Shown: positions 26,528 through 34,501 of the stretch, in pieces
Position numbering within the stretch: the first letter of the stretch is position 1
Layout: every line of letters starts with the position of its first letter
Origin: Phenylobacterium deserti
GTDB lineage: Bacteria; Pseudomonadota; Alphaproteobacteria; Caulobacterales; Caulobacteraceae
Reading direction: 5' to 3'
Assembly: GCF_003254705.1 (NCBI RefSeq)
Contig: NZ_QFYR01000002.1
Coordinates: 186,001 to 250,000 of the forward strand
Length of the DNA: 64,000 nt
Position numbers and translations under genes: made by a program
The notes under the pieces: generated by a model
The model's database searches: none
Told to the model about the DNA's origin: nothing
What the model saw: the letters and a program-made list of their open reading frames with translations, nothing else

Positions 26528-27805
26528 GTGAAAGAGAGCGCAGCCGCCACTCCGCAGGGCCGCCTGATCACCGCGGTGCTGGATATCCTGATGGCCGAAG
26601 GCGTGCGAGGCGTGAGCGCGCGCGCCCTGGCCGAACGAGCGGGGGCAAGCGCCTCAGCGGTGAACTACCATTTCGGAGGGCGCGAAGGCCTGCTGGCGGC
26701 GGCGTTCGAACACGCGTCCCGTCAGGCGGCGGAGTGGCGGACGCGGGTCCTGGCCGCCGCGCCGGAAGCGGCGCCTCCGGAGAGCCTGGCTTCGTGGCTG
26801 CAGGCTTTGATTCAGGACCTCTGCCGTCAGCGTTCGCCGATCCTGGCGGTGCGCGAGTTCCGACAGCTCGCGGCGCGGATGCCGTCATTGCGAGCCACGG
26901 CCGCCAGGGATCAGGCTGCGGCCGACGCCTTCTGGTCTGAGGTCTGCGCGCGATCCGGCCTTCCGGAGAGATGCGGGGCGACGCTGTCGGACTTCGCGGC
27001 GGGCGCAACGCTGGTGCATGGCCCGGAGGCCGATTGGATCCAGGAATTGCCGTGGCTGTCGCAGACCTGCATGCGGTTCGCGGCTCGGCTCTCCGGGCGG
27101 CGGGCGGACCTGCCGGGGTGGGATGGCTGGCGGGCCAACGCCGAGCGCCGGGGCGCGGCGAGCGCGGGCGACTGGCGCCCGCCGACATCGGAGGCCGCGG
27201 TGCGCATGCTGGACGCGGCGATCGAGATCGTCGGACTGCATGGCGTCGAGGGGCTGACTCACCGGGCGGTGGCTCAGGTCGCGACGGCCTCCCTGGCCAA
27301 CGTCACCCACCACTTTCCGAGCCAGGCCAGTCTGGTCCACGCGACCTTCCGGTGCCTGCATGAGCGCGCCACGGAGGAGGGGGCCTCCAACCGCCGGGCT
27401 TCGCCATCCAGCTTGTCCCCGCGGACCATCGCGGACTCCTTCGTAGACTTCCTTCTCAAACCGGGCGGCGACCTCCATCCGGCCGCAACCGCCTTGGAGG
27501 AGTTGATCCTGTTCTCCGCTCGCGAACCTGAGCTGGCGGGCGTGGCGCGACAGCTCCGCGCCGGGCGCGGTGAAGGATCGATGCGATTGCTGGACGAGAT
27601 GGTCCAGGCCGGCGATGCGCTTGATCGCCTGGACGCCCACATGATCTCGACCCTGCTGATGGGCTCGATCCGAGGCGTCTATGGCTTGGAGCCACTGGAA
27701 CGCGACGCGTGGCTCAGACCGCGTGCGCGGATGAACCTTGAAGGATTGTTCGGCGCAGGAGCGGCCAGCGACGCTGGTGAAGGCTGCGTCTCGGCCGTTC
27801 GCTAG
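26528..27805 (+). CDS. TetR-family regulator with two tandem DNA-binding domains
   Basis: 425 residues from GTG 26528, roughly twice the usual TetR length. The first TetR unit has its helix-turn-helix at about 20-55 (VSARALAERAGASASAVNYHFGGREGLLAAAF). A second complete unit starts near 222 (AVRMLDAAIEIVGLHGVEGLTHRAVAQVATASLANVTHHFPSQASLVHATF). The parts after each helix-turn-helix look like ligand/dimerisation helices. It is a covalent pseudo-dimer or a regulator with two operator contacts. It is divergent from the TonB receptor-phosphatase pair and probably represses it. Confidence 0.88.
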   Translation: MKESAAATPQGRLITAVLDILMAEGVRGVSARALAERAGASASAVNYHFGGREGLLAAAFEHASRQAAEWRTRVLAAAPEAAPPESLASWLQALIQDLCRQRSPILAVREFRQLAARMPSLRATAARDQAAADAFWSEVCARSGLPERCGATLSDFAAGATLVHGPEADWIQELPWLSQTCMRFAARLSGRRADLPGWDGWRANAERRGAASAGDWRPPTSEAAVRMLDAAIEIVGLHGVEGLTHRAVAQVATASLANVTHHFPSQASLVHATFRCLHERATEEGASNRRASPSSLSPRTIADSFVDFLLKPGGDLHPAATALEELILFSAREPELAGVARQLRAGRGEGSMRLLDEMVQAGDALDRLDAHMISTLLMGSIRGVYGLEPLERDAWLRPRARMNLEGLFGAGAASDAGEGCVSAVR

Positions 27806-28029
27806 CCGTCGCTGCCAGGGTGTCTGGTTAAGGCTGGGCGCAGATGTCGCCTTACAGGGTAGAAAACCCACTGCAGTAGCTTCGATCATTCCATGCTCGC
27901 CGACTGCGCAGGGGAACTGCGTGCCGCCTGTACCGGAAAGGTCCAATTCCAAGCTGGAGGTCGATCTTCGCTATCCACCCATGACCGACGTTCAGCAGAC
28001 CAAGTGAGGCGCGCCACTCCAGGCAGGCG

Positions 28030-28083
28030 GAATGTCTGCTTCTGGACCGAGCGCGAATGTCGGCTTCTGGCGCTGAGCTGTCG
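28030..28083 (+). repeat. paired-core intergenic repeat, copy 5 (25-nt spacing)
   Basis: Cores AATGTCTGC (28031) and AATGTCGGC (28056) are exactly 25 nt apart, with TTCTGG after each and AGCTGTCG at the end. It is one of the best-preserved copies. It lies in the 349-nt spacer 27806-28154, which otherwise holds only the LacI-type operator and no gene. Confidence 0.85.
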
Positions 28084-28120
28084 TCGCACACCGTCATCGG
28101 AGTGTCGTCACTCGCAAATA

Positions 28121-28132
28121 TGAAACGTTTCA
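28121..28132. promoter_or_regulatory. LacI-family operator
   Basis: TGAAACGTTTCA, a perfect 12-bp palindrome with the CG centre typical of LacI/PurR-type sites, 22 nt before the start codon of the TonB receptor gene. The LacI regulator is encoded just downstream of that receptor. Confidence 0.75.
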
Positions 28133-28154
28133 CTTCCTGAGCGGAGCGAGACGT

Positions 28155-30500
28155 ATGACGAGATCTGATTACCTCATTTCGGCCGGTCTGACCGTTGCGC
28201 TGTGCGGCGGCAGTCCGGCTGCGGCGCAGGTCCAGCCGGAGGAACTGGAGGCGGTGGTGGTCACCGCGCAGCGGTTCGGCTCTGGACTGACGCGGGCCAG
28301 CGCCGCGCTGGGCGCCGATGACATCCGCGCCCGACCCCTCGGCGCCGACATCACCCAAAGCCTGGTCAAGATTCCCGGGGTACAGGTCTCAACAGGTGAC
28401 AGTCGCGGCGGCAGCTTCTCGTTCGAACTCTATATGCGCGGGCTCACCGACGAGCAGATCGGCTTGACGATCGATGGCGTGCCGACCGGCGACAGCCGCT
28501 TCAACGGGGGCTCGCCGCCGCAACGGTTCATCGAGAGCAGCAACATCGGCCGCATCGATGTCTCGCAGAGCGCCGGCGACATCGGAGCGCCGTCGCGCTT
28601 CGCGCTGGGCGGGTTCATCGACTTCGTCACGGACGATCCGCGGCGGCAGGCCGGGAGCGCCGCCGAGGCCGGTGCCGGATCCTACGATTTCCGCCGGGTG
28701 TATGGCCGTCTGGACACCGGCGAGTTCGCCGGCCTTTCCGCCTACCTGTCGGCCTCGCACCAGGAGAATGATGTGTGGGCCGGCCGCCGCAGCCGCGGCT
28801 CCGAGCGCGATCACATCGAGATCAAGGCCTTGAAGCGATTCGAAGGCGGCTCCACGATCCGCGCACGCGTGTCCTACAACGACCAGGTCGACAACGACTT
28901 CAACATCGTCACGCTCGGGGAATTCCAGGCGGCGCCGGGCAGCGACCGGGCGACCGACGTGATCAGCGGCATACCGGCAAGGGACGTCGACTTCGGCGGC
29001 GCGCTGGGCGGCGCGCGGCATGACCTCCTGGCCTACGTCAACGTGGATCTGAAGCTCGGGGAGGCGGTCAGCGTCGCGTTCAACCCGTACTATCAGACGC
29101 TGGAGGGCGAATCCTTCCGCTACCAGGACCGGTCGCGCGTGCTGACAGGCGGCGATCCGCGAAGAGTGACCGGCTATGGCGCCACCGGGGGCGCGCAGCG
29201 GCCAGCCCTCACCACCTTGCGCAACAGCAACGCAGTCGGCGGACCGGCAGACATGCGGGTCACGCCGCGTGACCGGGAACGCTACGGCGTCACGAGCGAG
29301 ATCCGCGCCGCCTTCGGCCGCCACAACCTGCGCGCGGGCGGCTGGTGGGAGGGCGGCGACTCCAGTGAACGGCGCAACTTCTACCCGATCATCAATCCGG
29401 CCCAGGGCATCACCTACGACCGCGACCGGCTGAGCTATGTCGAGTACGAGCGGACAGCGTCGGTGGAAACCACCATGTTCTACGTGCAGGACGAGGTGCG
29501 GGCGTTCGGAGACCGGCTGAAGCTTGACCTCGGAGCCACCTGGTACGACGTCGCCTATGACGCGCGCTCGCCTTTAGAGTACCGGGCCAACGTCAAGTTC
29601 TCGCAGAACTCCGACCTCAACCCCAAGATCGGCGCGGCCTGGACGCTCGGCCGCGGCTTCGAGCTGTTCGGCGGCTGGGCCCGGAACTTCGCGGGGATTC
29701 CGGAGGACGCTTTCCTAGGATCGACCGCCGTGATCCGCCCAGGCGACCTGGAACCCGTTCGAACCGAGAACCTGGACGCGGGAGTGCGCTTCGTCTCCGA
29801 CCGTGCGGCTTTCCTGCTGCAGGCCTATCACGTGGACCTCAAGAACAACGTCGGGATCGTTCCGCGCGACTCGACGGCGGCGCTCGAGCCGGACGAAGTG
29901 GTCCGGGGCAATGTCGCGACCCGAGCCGCCAACATCGCCGGCCAGGTCAATCGGGGCGTGGAGCTCTCCAGCTTCTACGACTTCGGCGCGGTCGACCTCT
30001 ACGCGGCCTATGCCTACCAGGACGCCAAGCACGAGGATCCTGCGCCGGGCAGCGCGGCACGGCGCGCGCTGGCCTCGGTCGGCGTGATCGGCGGGAAGCG
30101 GGTGCGCGACATTCCCGAGCACAGCCTGTACGCGCAGGCCGGCTGGAAGCCGACGTCCGCCCTGCGTCTTGAGCTGAACGTGCGCTACGTCGGCGAACGG
30201 GTCGGCGGCCACATCATTGAGCCGGTCACGTTCCGCGAGGCCGGCGTGGAGACGATCGACGCCTATACAGTCGCGGGTCTGATGGCCGCCTATGACTTCC
30301 GGCCGGCGGGCGGCCCTGATCTGCGGCTGCAGGTCAACGTGGACAACCTGTTCGACGAGGCCTTCCTCGGCGCCGTCAGCGGGTCGACGGCGACCCAACC
30401 GGAGTTCGGCCTGCAGACGGGAGCGACGGTCCGCACGCTGGACCGCTATTTCGTCGGCGCGCCGCGAACCGTCACCGTTTCATTGCGGGCGCAGTTCTGA
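28155..30500 (+). CDS. TonB-dependent receptor (LacI-controlled)
   Basis: 781 residues with signal peptide (..CGGSPAAAQ), TonB box-like LEAVVVTAQR and plug domain (ITQSLVKIPGVQVSTGDSRGGSFSFELYMRGLTDEQIGLTIDGVPTGD), then an outer-membrane barrel ending VTVSLRAQF. An operator for a LacI regulator lies just before the start. The LacI gene and a phytase-like secreted protein follow in the same direction, so this looks like a substrate-induced uptake unit. The ligand is unknown. Confidence 0.93.
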   Translation: MTRSDYLISAGLTVALCGGSPAAAQVQPEELEAVVVTAQRFGSGLTRASAALGADDIRARPLGADITQSLVKIPGVQVSTGDSRGGSFSFELYMRGLTDEQIGLTIDGVPTGDSRFNGGSPPQRFIESSNIGRIDVSQSAGDIGAPSRFALGGFIDFVTDDPRRQAGSAAEAGAGSYDFRRVYGRLDTGEFAGLSAYLSASHQENDVWAGRRSRGSERDHIEIKALKRFEGGSTIRARVSYNDQVDNDFNIVTLGEFQAAPGSDRATDVISGIPARDVDFGGALGGARHDLLAYVNVDLKLGEAVSVAFNPYYQTLEGESFRYQDRSRVLTGGDPRRVTGYGATGGAQRPALTTLRNSNAVGGPADMRVTPRDRERYGVTSEIRAAFGRHNLRAGGWWEGGDSSERRNFYPIINPAQGITYDRDRLSYVEYERTASVETTMFYVQDEVRAFGDRLKLDLGATWYDVAYDARSPLEYRANVKFSQNSDLNPKIGAAWTLGRGFELFGGWARNFAGIPEDAFLGSTAVIRPGDLEPVRTENLDAGVRFVSDRAAFLLQAYHVDLKNNVGIVPRDSTAALEPDEVVRGNVATRAANIAGQVNRGVELSSFYDFGAVDLYAAYAYQDAKHEDPAPGSAARRALASVGVIGGKRVRDIPEHSLYAQAGWKPTSALRLELNVRYVGERVGGHIIEPVTFREAGVETIDAYTVAGLMAAYDFRPAGGPDLRLQVNVDNLFDEAFLGAVSGSTATQPEFGLQTGATVRTLDRYFVGAPRTVTVSLRAQF

Positions 30501-30564
30501 TCCGGAAGCGTTGACAGGGGATTGGCGAGGCTCCACCGGGGAAACTCGGCGGCAGGAGGGGCGA

Positions 30565-31581
30565 ATGTCCAAGGGGGATGCGCCAGCGGGAAGGGCGTCT
30601 GTCCGGCCTACGCTGAAGGAGGTGGCGAAGGCTGCGGGCGTATCGCTGGCCAGCGCCTCCTATGCCGTGAACGGCGCCGGTTCAGTGGGGGAGGCCACGC
30701 GAGCCCATGTGCTCAAGGTGGCCGCCGAGCTCGGCTACCGGCCGAACGCGAGCGCCAAGGCGATGAAGACTGGGCGCACTCACGCCATCGGCCTGATCGT
30801 GCCGGATCTGACCAATCCCTTCTTCCCCAGTCTGGCGCAGGTCGTGATCCAGGCGGCGCGGGCGCAGGGCTACAGCGTTCTGCTCACCGATACCGAAGGT
30901 TCGCCCCAGTCTGAACTGACAGCCGTGGATCTGCTGGTCCGTCAGGGCGTCGACGGCGTCGTGTGGTTCCCGATCGATGACACGGGGCCGGTGCAACGCC
31001 TCATTCGCGGCGTGCCAGCGGTTGTGCTGGACCGCGCGCTGGACGGCTACGATGTGGTTCAGGCGGACTATGCCCAGGGCGGGGCGCTGGCGGCGGACCA
31101 TCTGCTTGATCTCGGTCACACACGCATCGGTGTGATCACTGGGCCCTATGCCGCATCCAGCGCCCGGCAGCGGGCCGAGGCGGCTATCGCGCGGATCCAG
31201 GCGCGTGGAAGCTTGGCTTGGACCGTCAGCAACGCCTTCTCCGTGGACCTCGAGCCGGACGTGCGGACGGCCTTGGCCTCGAGCACGGCCACGGGGATCA
31301 TCTGCGGCGCAGACCTGATCGCCATCGGCGCGATGCGCGAGCTGCGGCGCATTGGCGTGCCTGTACCGGAGCAGGTGTCGGTGATCGGGTTCGACGACAT
31401 CCCCTGGGCGCAGTGGCACGCGCCGGCCCTTTCCACCATCGAGATGCCCGTCGAGGAGATGGGCGAGGCTGCGGTCGAGCGGCTGCTTCATCGGATGGCC
31501 AACCCGCAGGAGCCGCACCGTCGTCTGGTGTTCAAGGTCGGACTCGCCGCGCGCGAGTCGACGGGACCTTCCCCGCCGTGA
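30565..31581 (+). CDS. LacI-family transcriptional regulator
   Basis: 338 residues from ATG 30565, preceded by AGGAGG. The helix-turn-helix (PTLKEVAKAAGVSLASASYAVNG) and hinge (RPNASAKAMKTGRTHAIG) precede a periplasmic-binding-like ligand domain (LTNPFFPSLAQVVIQAARAQGYSVLLTDT..FDDIPWAQWHAPALSTIE). It should repress the upstream receptor through the palindrome at 28121. The stop overlaps the next start (GTGA), which suggests translational coupling with the phytase-like gene. Confidence 0.93.
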   Translation: MSKGDAPAGRASVRPTLKEVAKAAGVSLASASYAVNGAGSVGEATRAHVLKVAAELGYRPNASAKAMKTGRTHAIGLIVPDLTNPFFPSLAQVVIQAARAQGYSVLLTDTEGSPQSELTAVDLLVRQGVDGVVWFPIDDTGPVQRLIRGVPAVVLDRALDGYDVVQADYAQGGALAADHLLDLGHTRIGVITGPYAASSARQRAEAAIARIQARGSLAWTVSNAFSVDLEPDVRTALASSTATGIICGADLIAIGAMRELRRIGVPVPEQVSVIGFDDIPWAQWHAPALSTIEMPVEEMGEAAVERLLHRMANPQEPHRRLVFKVGLAARESTGPSPP

Positions 31582-33125
31582 GATGGGCGCGACTGGGTCT
31601 GTCGCTGGCGATCTCCCTCGTCGCGTCCGCCGGCTGGGCGCAGCCTTTCGTGAGGCTCGAGGCGCGCCTCGCCCTGGGCCCCGGCGTGGGCGAGCCGCCG
31701 TTCGGCGGGATTTCGGGCGCTGACTATGACCGGCGCTCAGGAACCTGGGTCCTGATCAGCGATGACAAGTCGGAGCATGGGCCCGCCCGGCTTTACGCCG
31801 CTTCCATGCGGTTGGCCGCGGGCGTGGTCCGGTTCGAGCCTGGTCCGTGGACTGCGCTCCGCCCGTCCGTCGGCGACTTTGGCCCGCCGGGCTCAGGGAA
31901 GGAGGCGCCGGACGGCGAGGCCGTGCGCCTTGATCCCCGCGGCGGGCTGGTCTGGGCCAGCGAAGGCGACCCCGATCACGGACGCCCGGCGCGGATCCGG
32001 CGGAGCGGCGCGGACGGCGCGGTGAGGGAGGCGCCACTGCCGCGGCAGTTCCGTTTCGACCCGTCCGGCCGGCGCGGCCCTCGGCGCAACGCGGTCATCG
32101 AAGGCCTCAGTTGGAGCGCCGACGGCCGCGACCTCTGGGTCTCGCTGGAGGGGCCTTTGATTGAAGACGGCCCGCCGGCCAGCTCGGACCAAGGCGCCAT
32201 GGTGCGTCTGTCTCGACTCAGCCGCCACGGGCGCGTGCTGGCCCAGTACGCCTATCCGATCGACCGTGCCGCGGAACGTCCGCCAGCGGGCCGGAACGCC
32301 GACAACGGCGTAAGCGAGATCCTCGCCGTCGATGCGCATCGGTTGCTGGTGCTGGAGCGGTCCGGCGTTCAGGGCCCAAGCGGCCGCTACACGTTCCACA
32401 TCCGGCTCTATCTCGCCGACGTCTCGCAGGCGGACGATGTTCGAAGACGGCGGGCCCTGGCCGGTCCCGTCGTGCGGTCGGTCCGCAAGACCCTGCTTCT
32501 GAACTTCGACGAGCTTGAGGGGCCGGGAGTCGGCAACCTCGAGGCCATGGCCTGGGGGCCGCGACTGGTCGATGGCGCTCCCTCGCTGATCCTCTTCTCG
32601 GACAACAATTTCGAAGTCGGCACACCGACCCGGCTGGTTGTTCTGCGCTTCGGGAACTGCGCCCCGGGCCGGATTGACCGAAACGTCCGGCGCCGGTCTC
32701 CGCCATGGGACGTCCCCCGCCAGCAACGAACCACTCCGCGCGACCGTGTCCGAAGTTGTCCGCCGGCCACCGGCGGCAGATCGAGAGGTCCGGCTCAGGC
32801 CGCAAGCGGCTCGACACAGACAGATGATGGCCGCGTCACAGGTTCGTTGCAGATTGATGCGACGGAGCGCGCCGATGAGCCAGGCGGCGTTGCAAGCATC
32901 CCTGTCCGCACCGGGCCTCCGCGACGGAGCGAGCAGCTTCGCCGACCTGGCGCGGCGGTTACGCGGTCCGCTGATCCGCTACTTCGTGCGCCGCCTGGGC
33001 CCTTCGTGCGAGCCCGAGGAGATGGTCCAGGAGCTCTTCCTGCGCCTGCTTCGCCGCCCCGACCTGACCGCGCTGGACAACGTCGACGGCTATGTCTTCG
33101 AAGCCGCGGCGAACCTCTGCCGTGA
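31578..33125 (+). CDS. phytase-like esterase domain protein, 3' end uncertain
   Basis: GTG 31578 overlaps the LacI stop. A signal peptide (LGLSLAISLVASAGWAQ) is followed by the esterase-like/phytase-like beta-propeller: GISGADYDRRSGTWVLISDDKSEHGPARLY, EGLSWSADGRDLWVSLEGPL, NGVSEILAVDAHRLLVLERSG and ..NLEAMAWGPRL. The domain is complete by about residue 358 (RLVVLRFG, near 32650). The remaining 157 residues to the stop at 33125 are Arg/Pro-rich and overlap the sigma-factor gene by about 250 nt in another frame. A single-base shift near 32650-32670 would give a stop at TGA 32675. A lost stop or a sequence error is likely. Confidence 0.75.
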   Translation: MRWARLGLSLAISLVASAGWAQPFVRLEARLALGPGVGEPPFGGISGADYDRRSGTWVLISDDKSEHGPARLYAASMRLAAGVVRFEPGPWTALRPSVGDFGPPGSGKEAPDGEAVRLDPRGGLVWASEGDPDHGRPARIRRSGADGAVREAPLPRQFRFDPSGRRGPRRNAVIEGLSWSADGRDLWVSLEGPLIEDGPPASSDQGAMVRLSRLSRHGRVLAQYAYPIDRAAERPPAGRNADNGVSEILAVDAHRLLVLERSGVQGPSGRYTFHIRLYLADVSQADDVRRRRALAGPVVRSVRKTLLLNFDELEGPGVGNLEAMAWGPRLVDGAPSLILFSDNNFEVGTPTRLVVLRFGNCAPGRIDRNVRRRSPPWDVPRQQRTTPRDRVRSCPPATGGRSRGPAQAASGSTQTDDGRVTGSLQIDATERADEPGGVASIPVRTGPPRRSEQLRRPGAAVTRSADPLLRAPPGPFVRARGDGPGALPAPASPPRPDRAGQRRRLCLRSRGEPLP

Positions 33126-33429
33126 CAAGGCCCGGCGCAACCGCAGCTGGCCGGAGCCGGCCCGCCTCGACCTGCAGGGCCTGGACGCCACGGACGACGC
33201 GCCGGGCGCGGAGCAGGTGGTGGGCGGGCGCCAGAACCTGGCCCGCGTGCGCTCGGCCCTGCGCGCCCTGCCGGCGCGCACCCGCACGGTCGTGATCCTT
33301 CGGCGCTTCGAGGACATGAGCCACGCCGAGATCGCCGCACGTCTGCGCATCTCGGTCAGCGCCGTCGAGAAGCACCTTGCGCGCGCCATGATCGTGCTGC
33401 GCGATGCGCTGCAGGAGACGGGCGGATGA
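32875..33429 (+). CDS. ECF sigma factor, FecI-like
   Basis: 184 residues from ATG 32875; an in-frame ATG at 32857 is possible. Region 2 is LRGPLIRYFVRRLGPSCEPEEMVQELFLRLLR..LDNVDGYVFEAAANLCRDKARR, and region 4 is LPARTRTVVILRRFEDMSHAEIAARLRISVSAVEKHLARA. This is the FecI type, which responds to a FecR anti-sigma and an outer-membrane receptor with an STN domain. Exactly those two genes follow. The stop overlaps the fecR-like start (ATGA). Confidence 0.92.
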   Translation: MSQAALQASLSAPGLRDGASSFADLARRLRGPLIRYFVRRLGPSCEPEEMVQELFLRLLRRPDLTALDNVDGYVFEAAANLCRDKARRNRSWPEPARLDLQGLDATDDAPGAEQVVGGRQNLARVRSALRALPARTRTVVILRRFEDMSHAEIAARLRISVSAVEKHLARAMIVLRDALQETGG

Positions 33430-34454
33430 GGTGGCGGCGGAAAACGGCGGCGGCGCCGTGCGAGCCCGCGGCCGAGTGGTTCGCCCGCTGCGACGCCGGC
33501 GCCCTGTCGGACGAGCAGCAGGCGGAGTTGGCCGACTGGACGCGCTCCCCGGAGAACGCCCGCGCGCTGCACGAAGTGGAGGCCGCCTGGGCGGACCTGA
33601 AGGCGGCCGCGGCGGATCCGGACCTGCTGACCCTGCGCGCCCAGGCGCTGCAGACCGCGTCCGGCGTCGACCGCCGTCGGCTGATGGCGGGGCTGGCGGG
33701 CGCGGGGGCGGCGGCCGGGGCGGGCGGAGGGGCCCTAGTCTTCGCCACCGCCGCAGCGGCGACGATATCGACAGGCGCGGGAGAGCGCCTCGTTGCGCCT
33801 CTGCCGGACGGCTCCTCCGTGACGCTTGCGCCCCTGAGCCGTCTGAAGCTCGATTTCGGCGGCGAACGCCGACAAGTGCGGTTGATGGCGGGCCAGGCCT
33901 GGTTCGAGGCCCGGCATTTGGCGGGCGCGCCGTTCGTTGTCGTGGCGGGCGAGGGCGCCGCCCGCTGCCCCGGCGGGCGTTTCCAGGTCACACTAGGCCC
34001 GGGCGGGCCTGAGGTGCTTTCGGAGACGGCGTCCCTCTCTGTTACGATCCGCCGTGGGGCCGCCCCCTTGCGGGTGACGGGGGGCGAGGTGCTCACCGGG
34101 CCGGCTCGCCTCCGAAAGCTCGGACCCACGGAGGTCGAGCGCGCCACCGCGTGGCGCGAGGGCCTCCTCGTGTTCGACGACTGGCCGCTGGGCGAGGTCG
34201 CCGCGGCCTTCAACCGGTACTCGGCGGACCGGCTGGTGGTGGCGGACGCCGCCGCCGCGACGCGGGTGTCCGGCGCCTTCCGCTATGAGGGGGCGCGCGA
34301 CTTCGCGCAGGCGCTGTCCTCCCTTGGGCTGCAGGTCCGGCAAGTCGACACAGCCTTGTGGCGAGTAGAGCCGCCTCCGGGCGGCCGGGTTGAGGGTGGT
34401 GACGCGGCTTCCATGAAATTTTCGCGACAGGATGAGGCTTCGCCAGCGCCCTGA
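33426..34454 (+). CDS. FecR-like anti-sigma factor
   Basis: 342 residues. The N-terminal cytoplasmic part (AAEWFARCDAGALSDEQQAELADWTRSPENARALHEVE) is the DUF4880/FecR-N pattern that binds the sigma factor. One membrane segment lies near 80-110. The periplasmic FecR domain begins GERLVAPLPDGSSVTLAPLSRL and includes the conserved AWREGLLVFDDWPLGEVAAAFNRYS. The C-terminus resembles an STN-like fold. It should relay substrate binding from the downstream receptor to the sigma factor. Confidence 0.9.
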   Translation: MRWRRKTAAAPCEPAAEWFARCDAGALSDEQQAELADWTRSPENARALHEVEAAWADLKAAAADPDLLTLRAQALQTASGVDRRRLMAGLAGAGAAAGAGGGALVFATAAAATISTGAGERLVAPLPDGSSVTLAPLSRLKLDFGGERRQVRLMAGQAWFEARHLAGAPFVVVAGEGAARCPGGRFQVTLGPGGPEVLSETASLSVTIRRGAAPLRVTGGEVLTGPARLRKLGPTEVERATAWREGLLVFDDWPLGEVAAAFNRYSADRLVVADAAAATRVSGAFRYEGARDFAQALSSLGLQVRQVDTALWRVEPPPGGRVEGGDAASMKFSRQDEASPAP

Positions 34455-34501
34455 GTTCCTGGGTTCGACGGTCACCGACCGGAACTGTTGGGGCGAACAC
34501 C

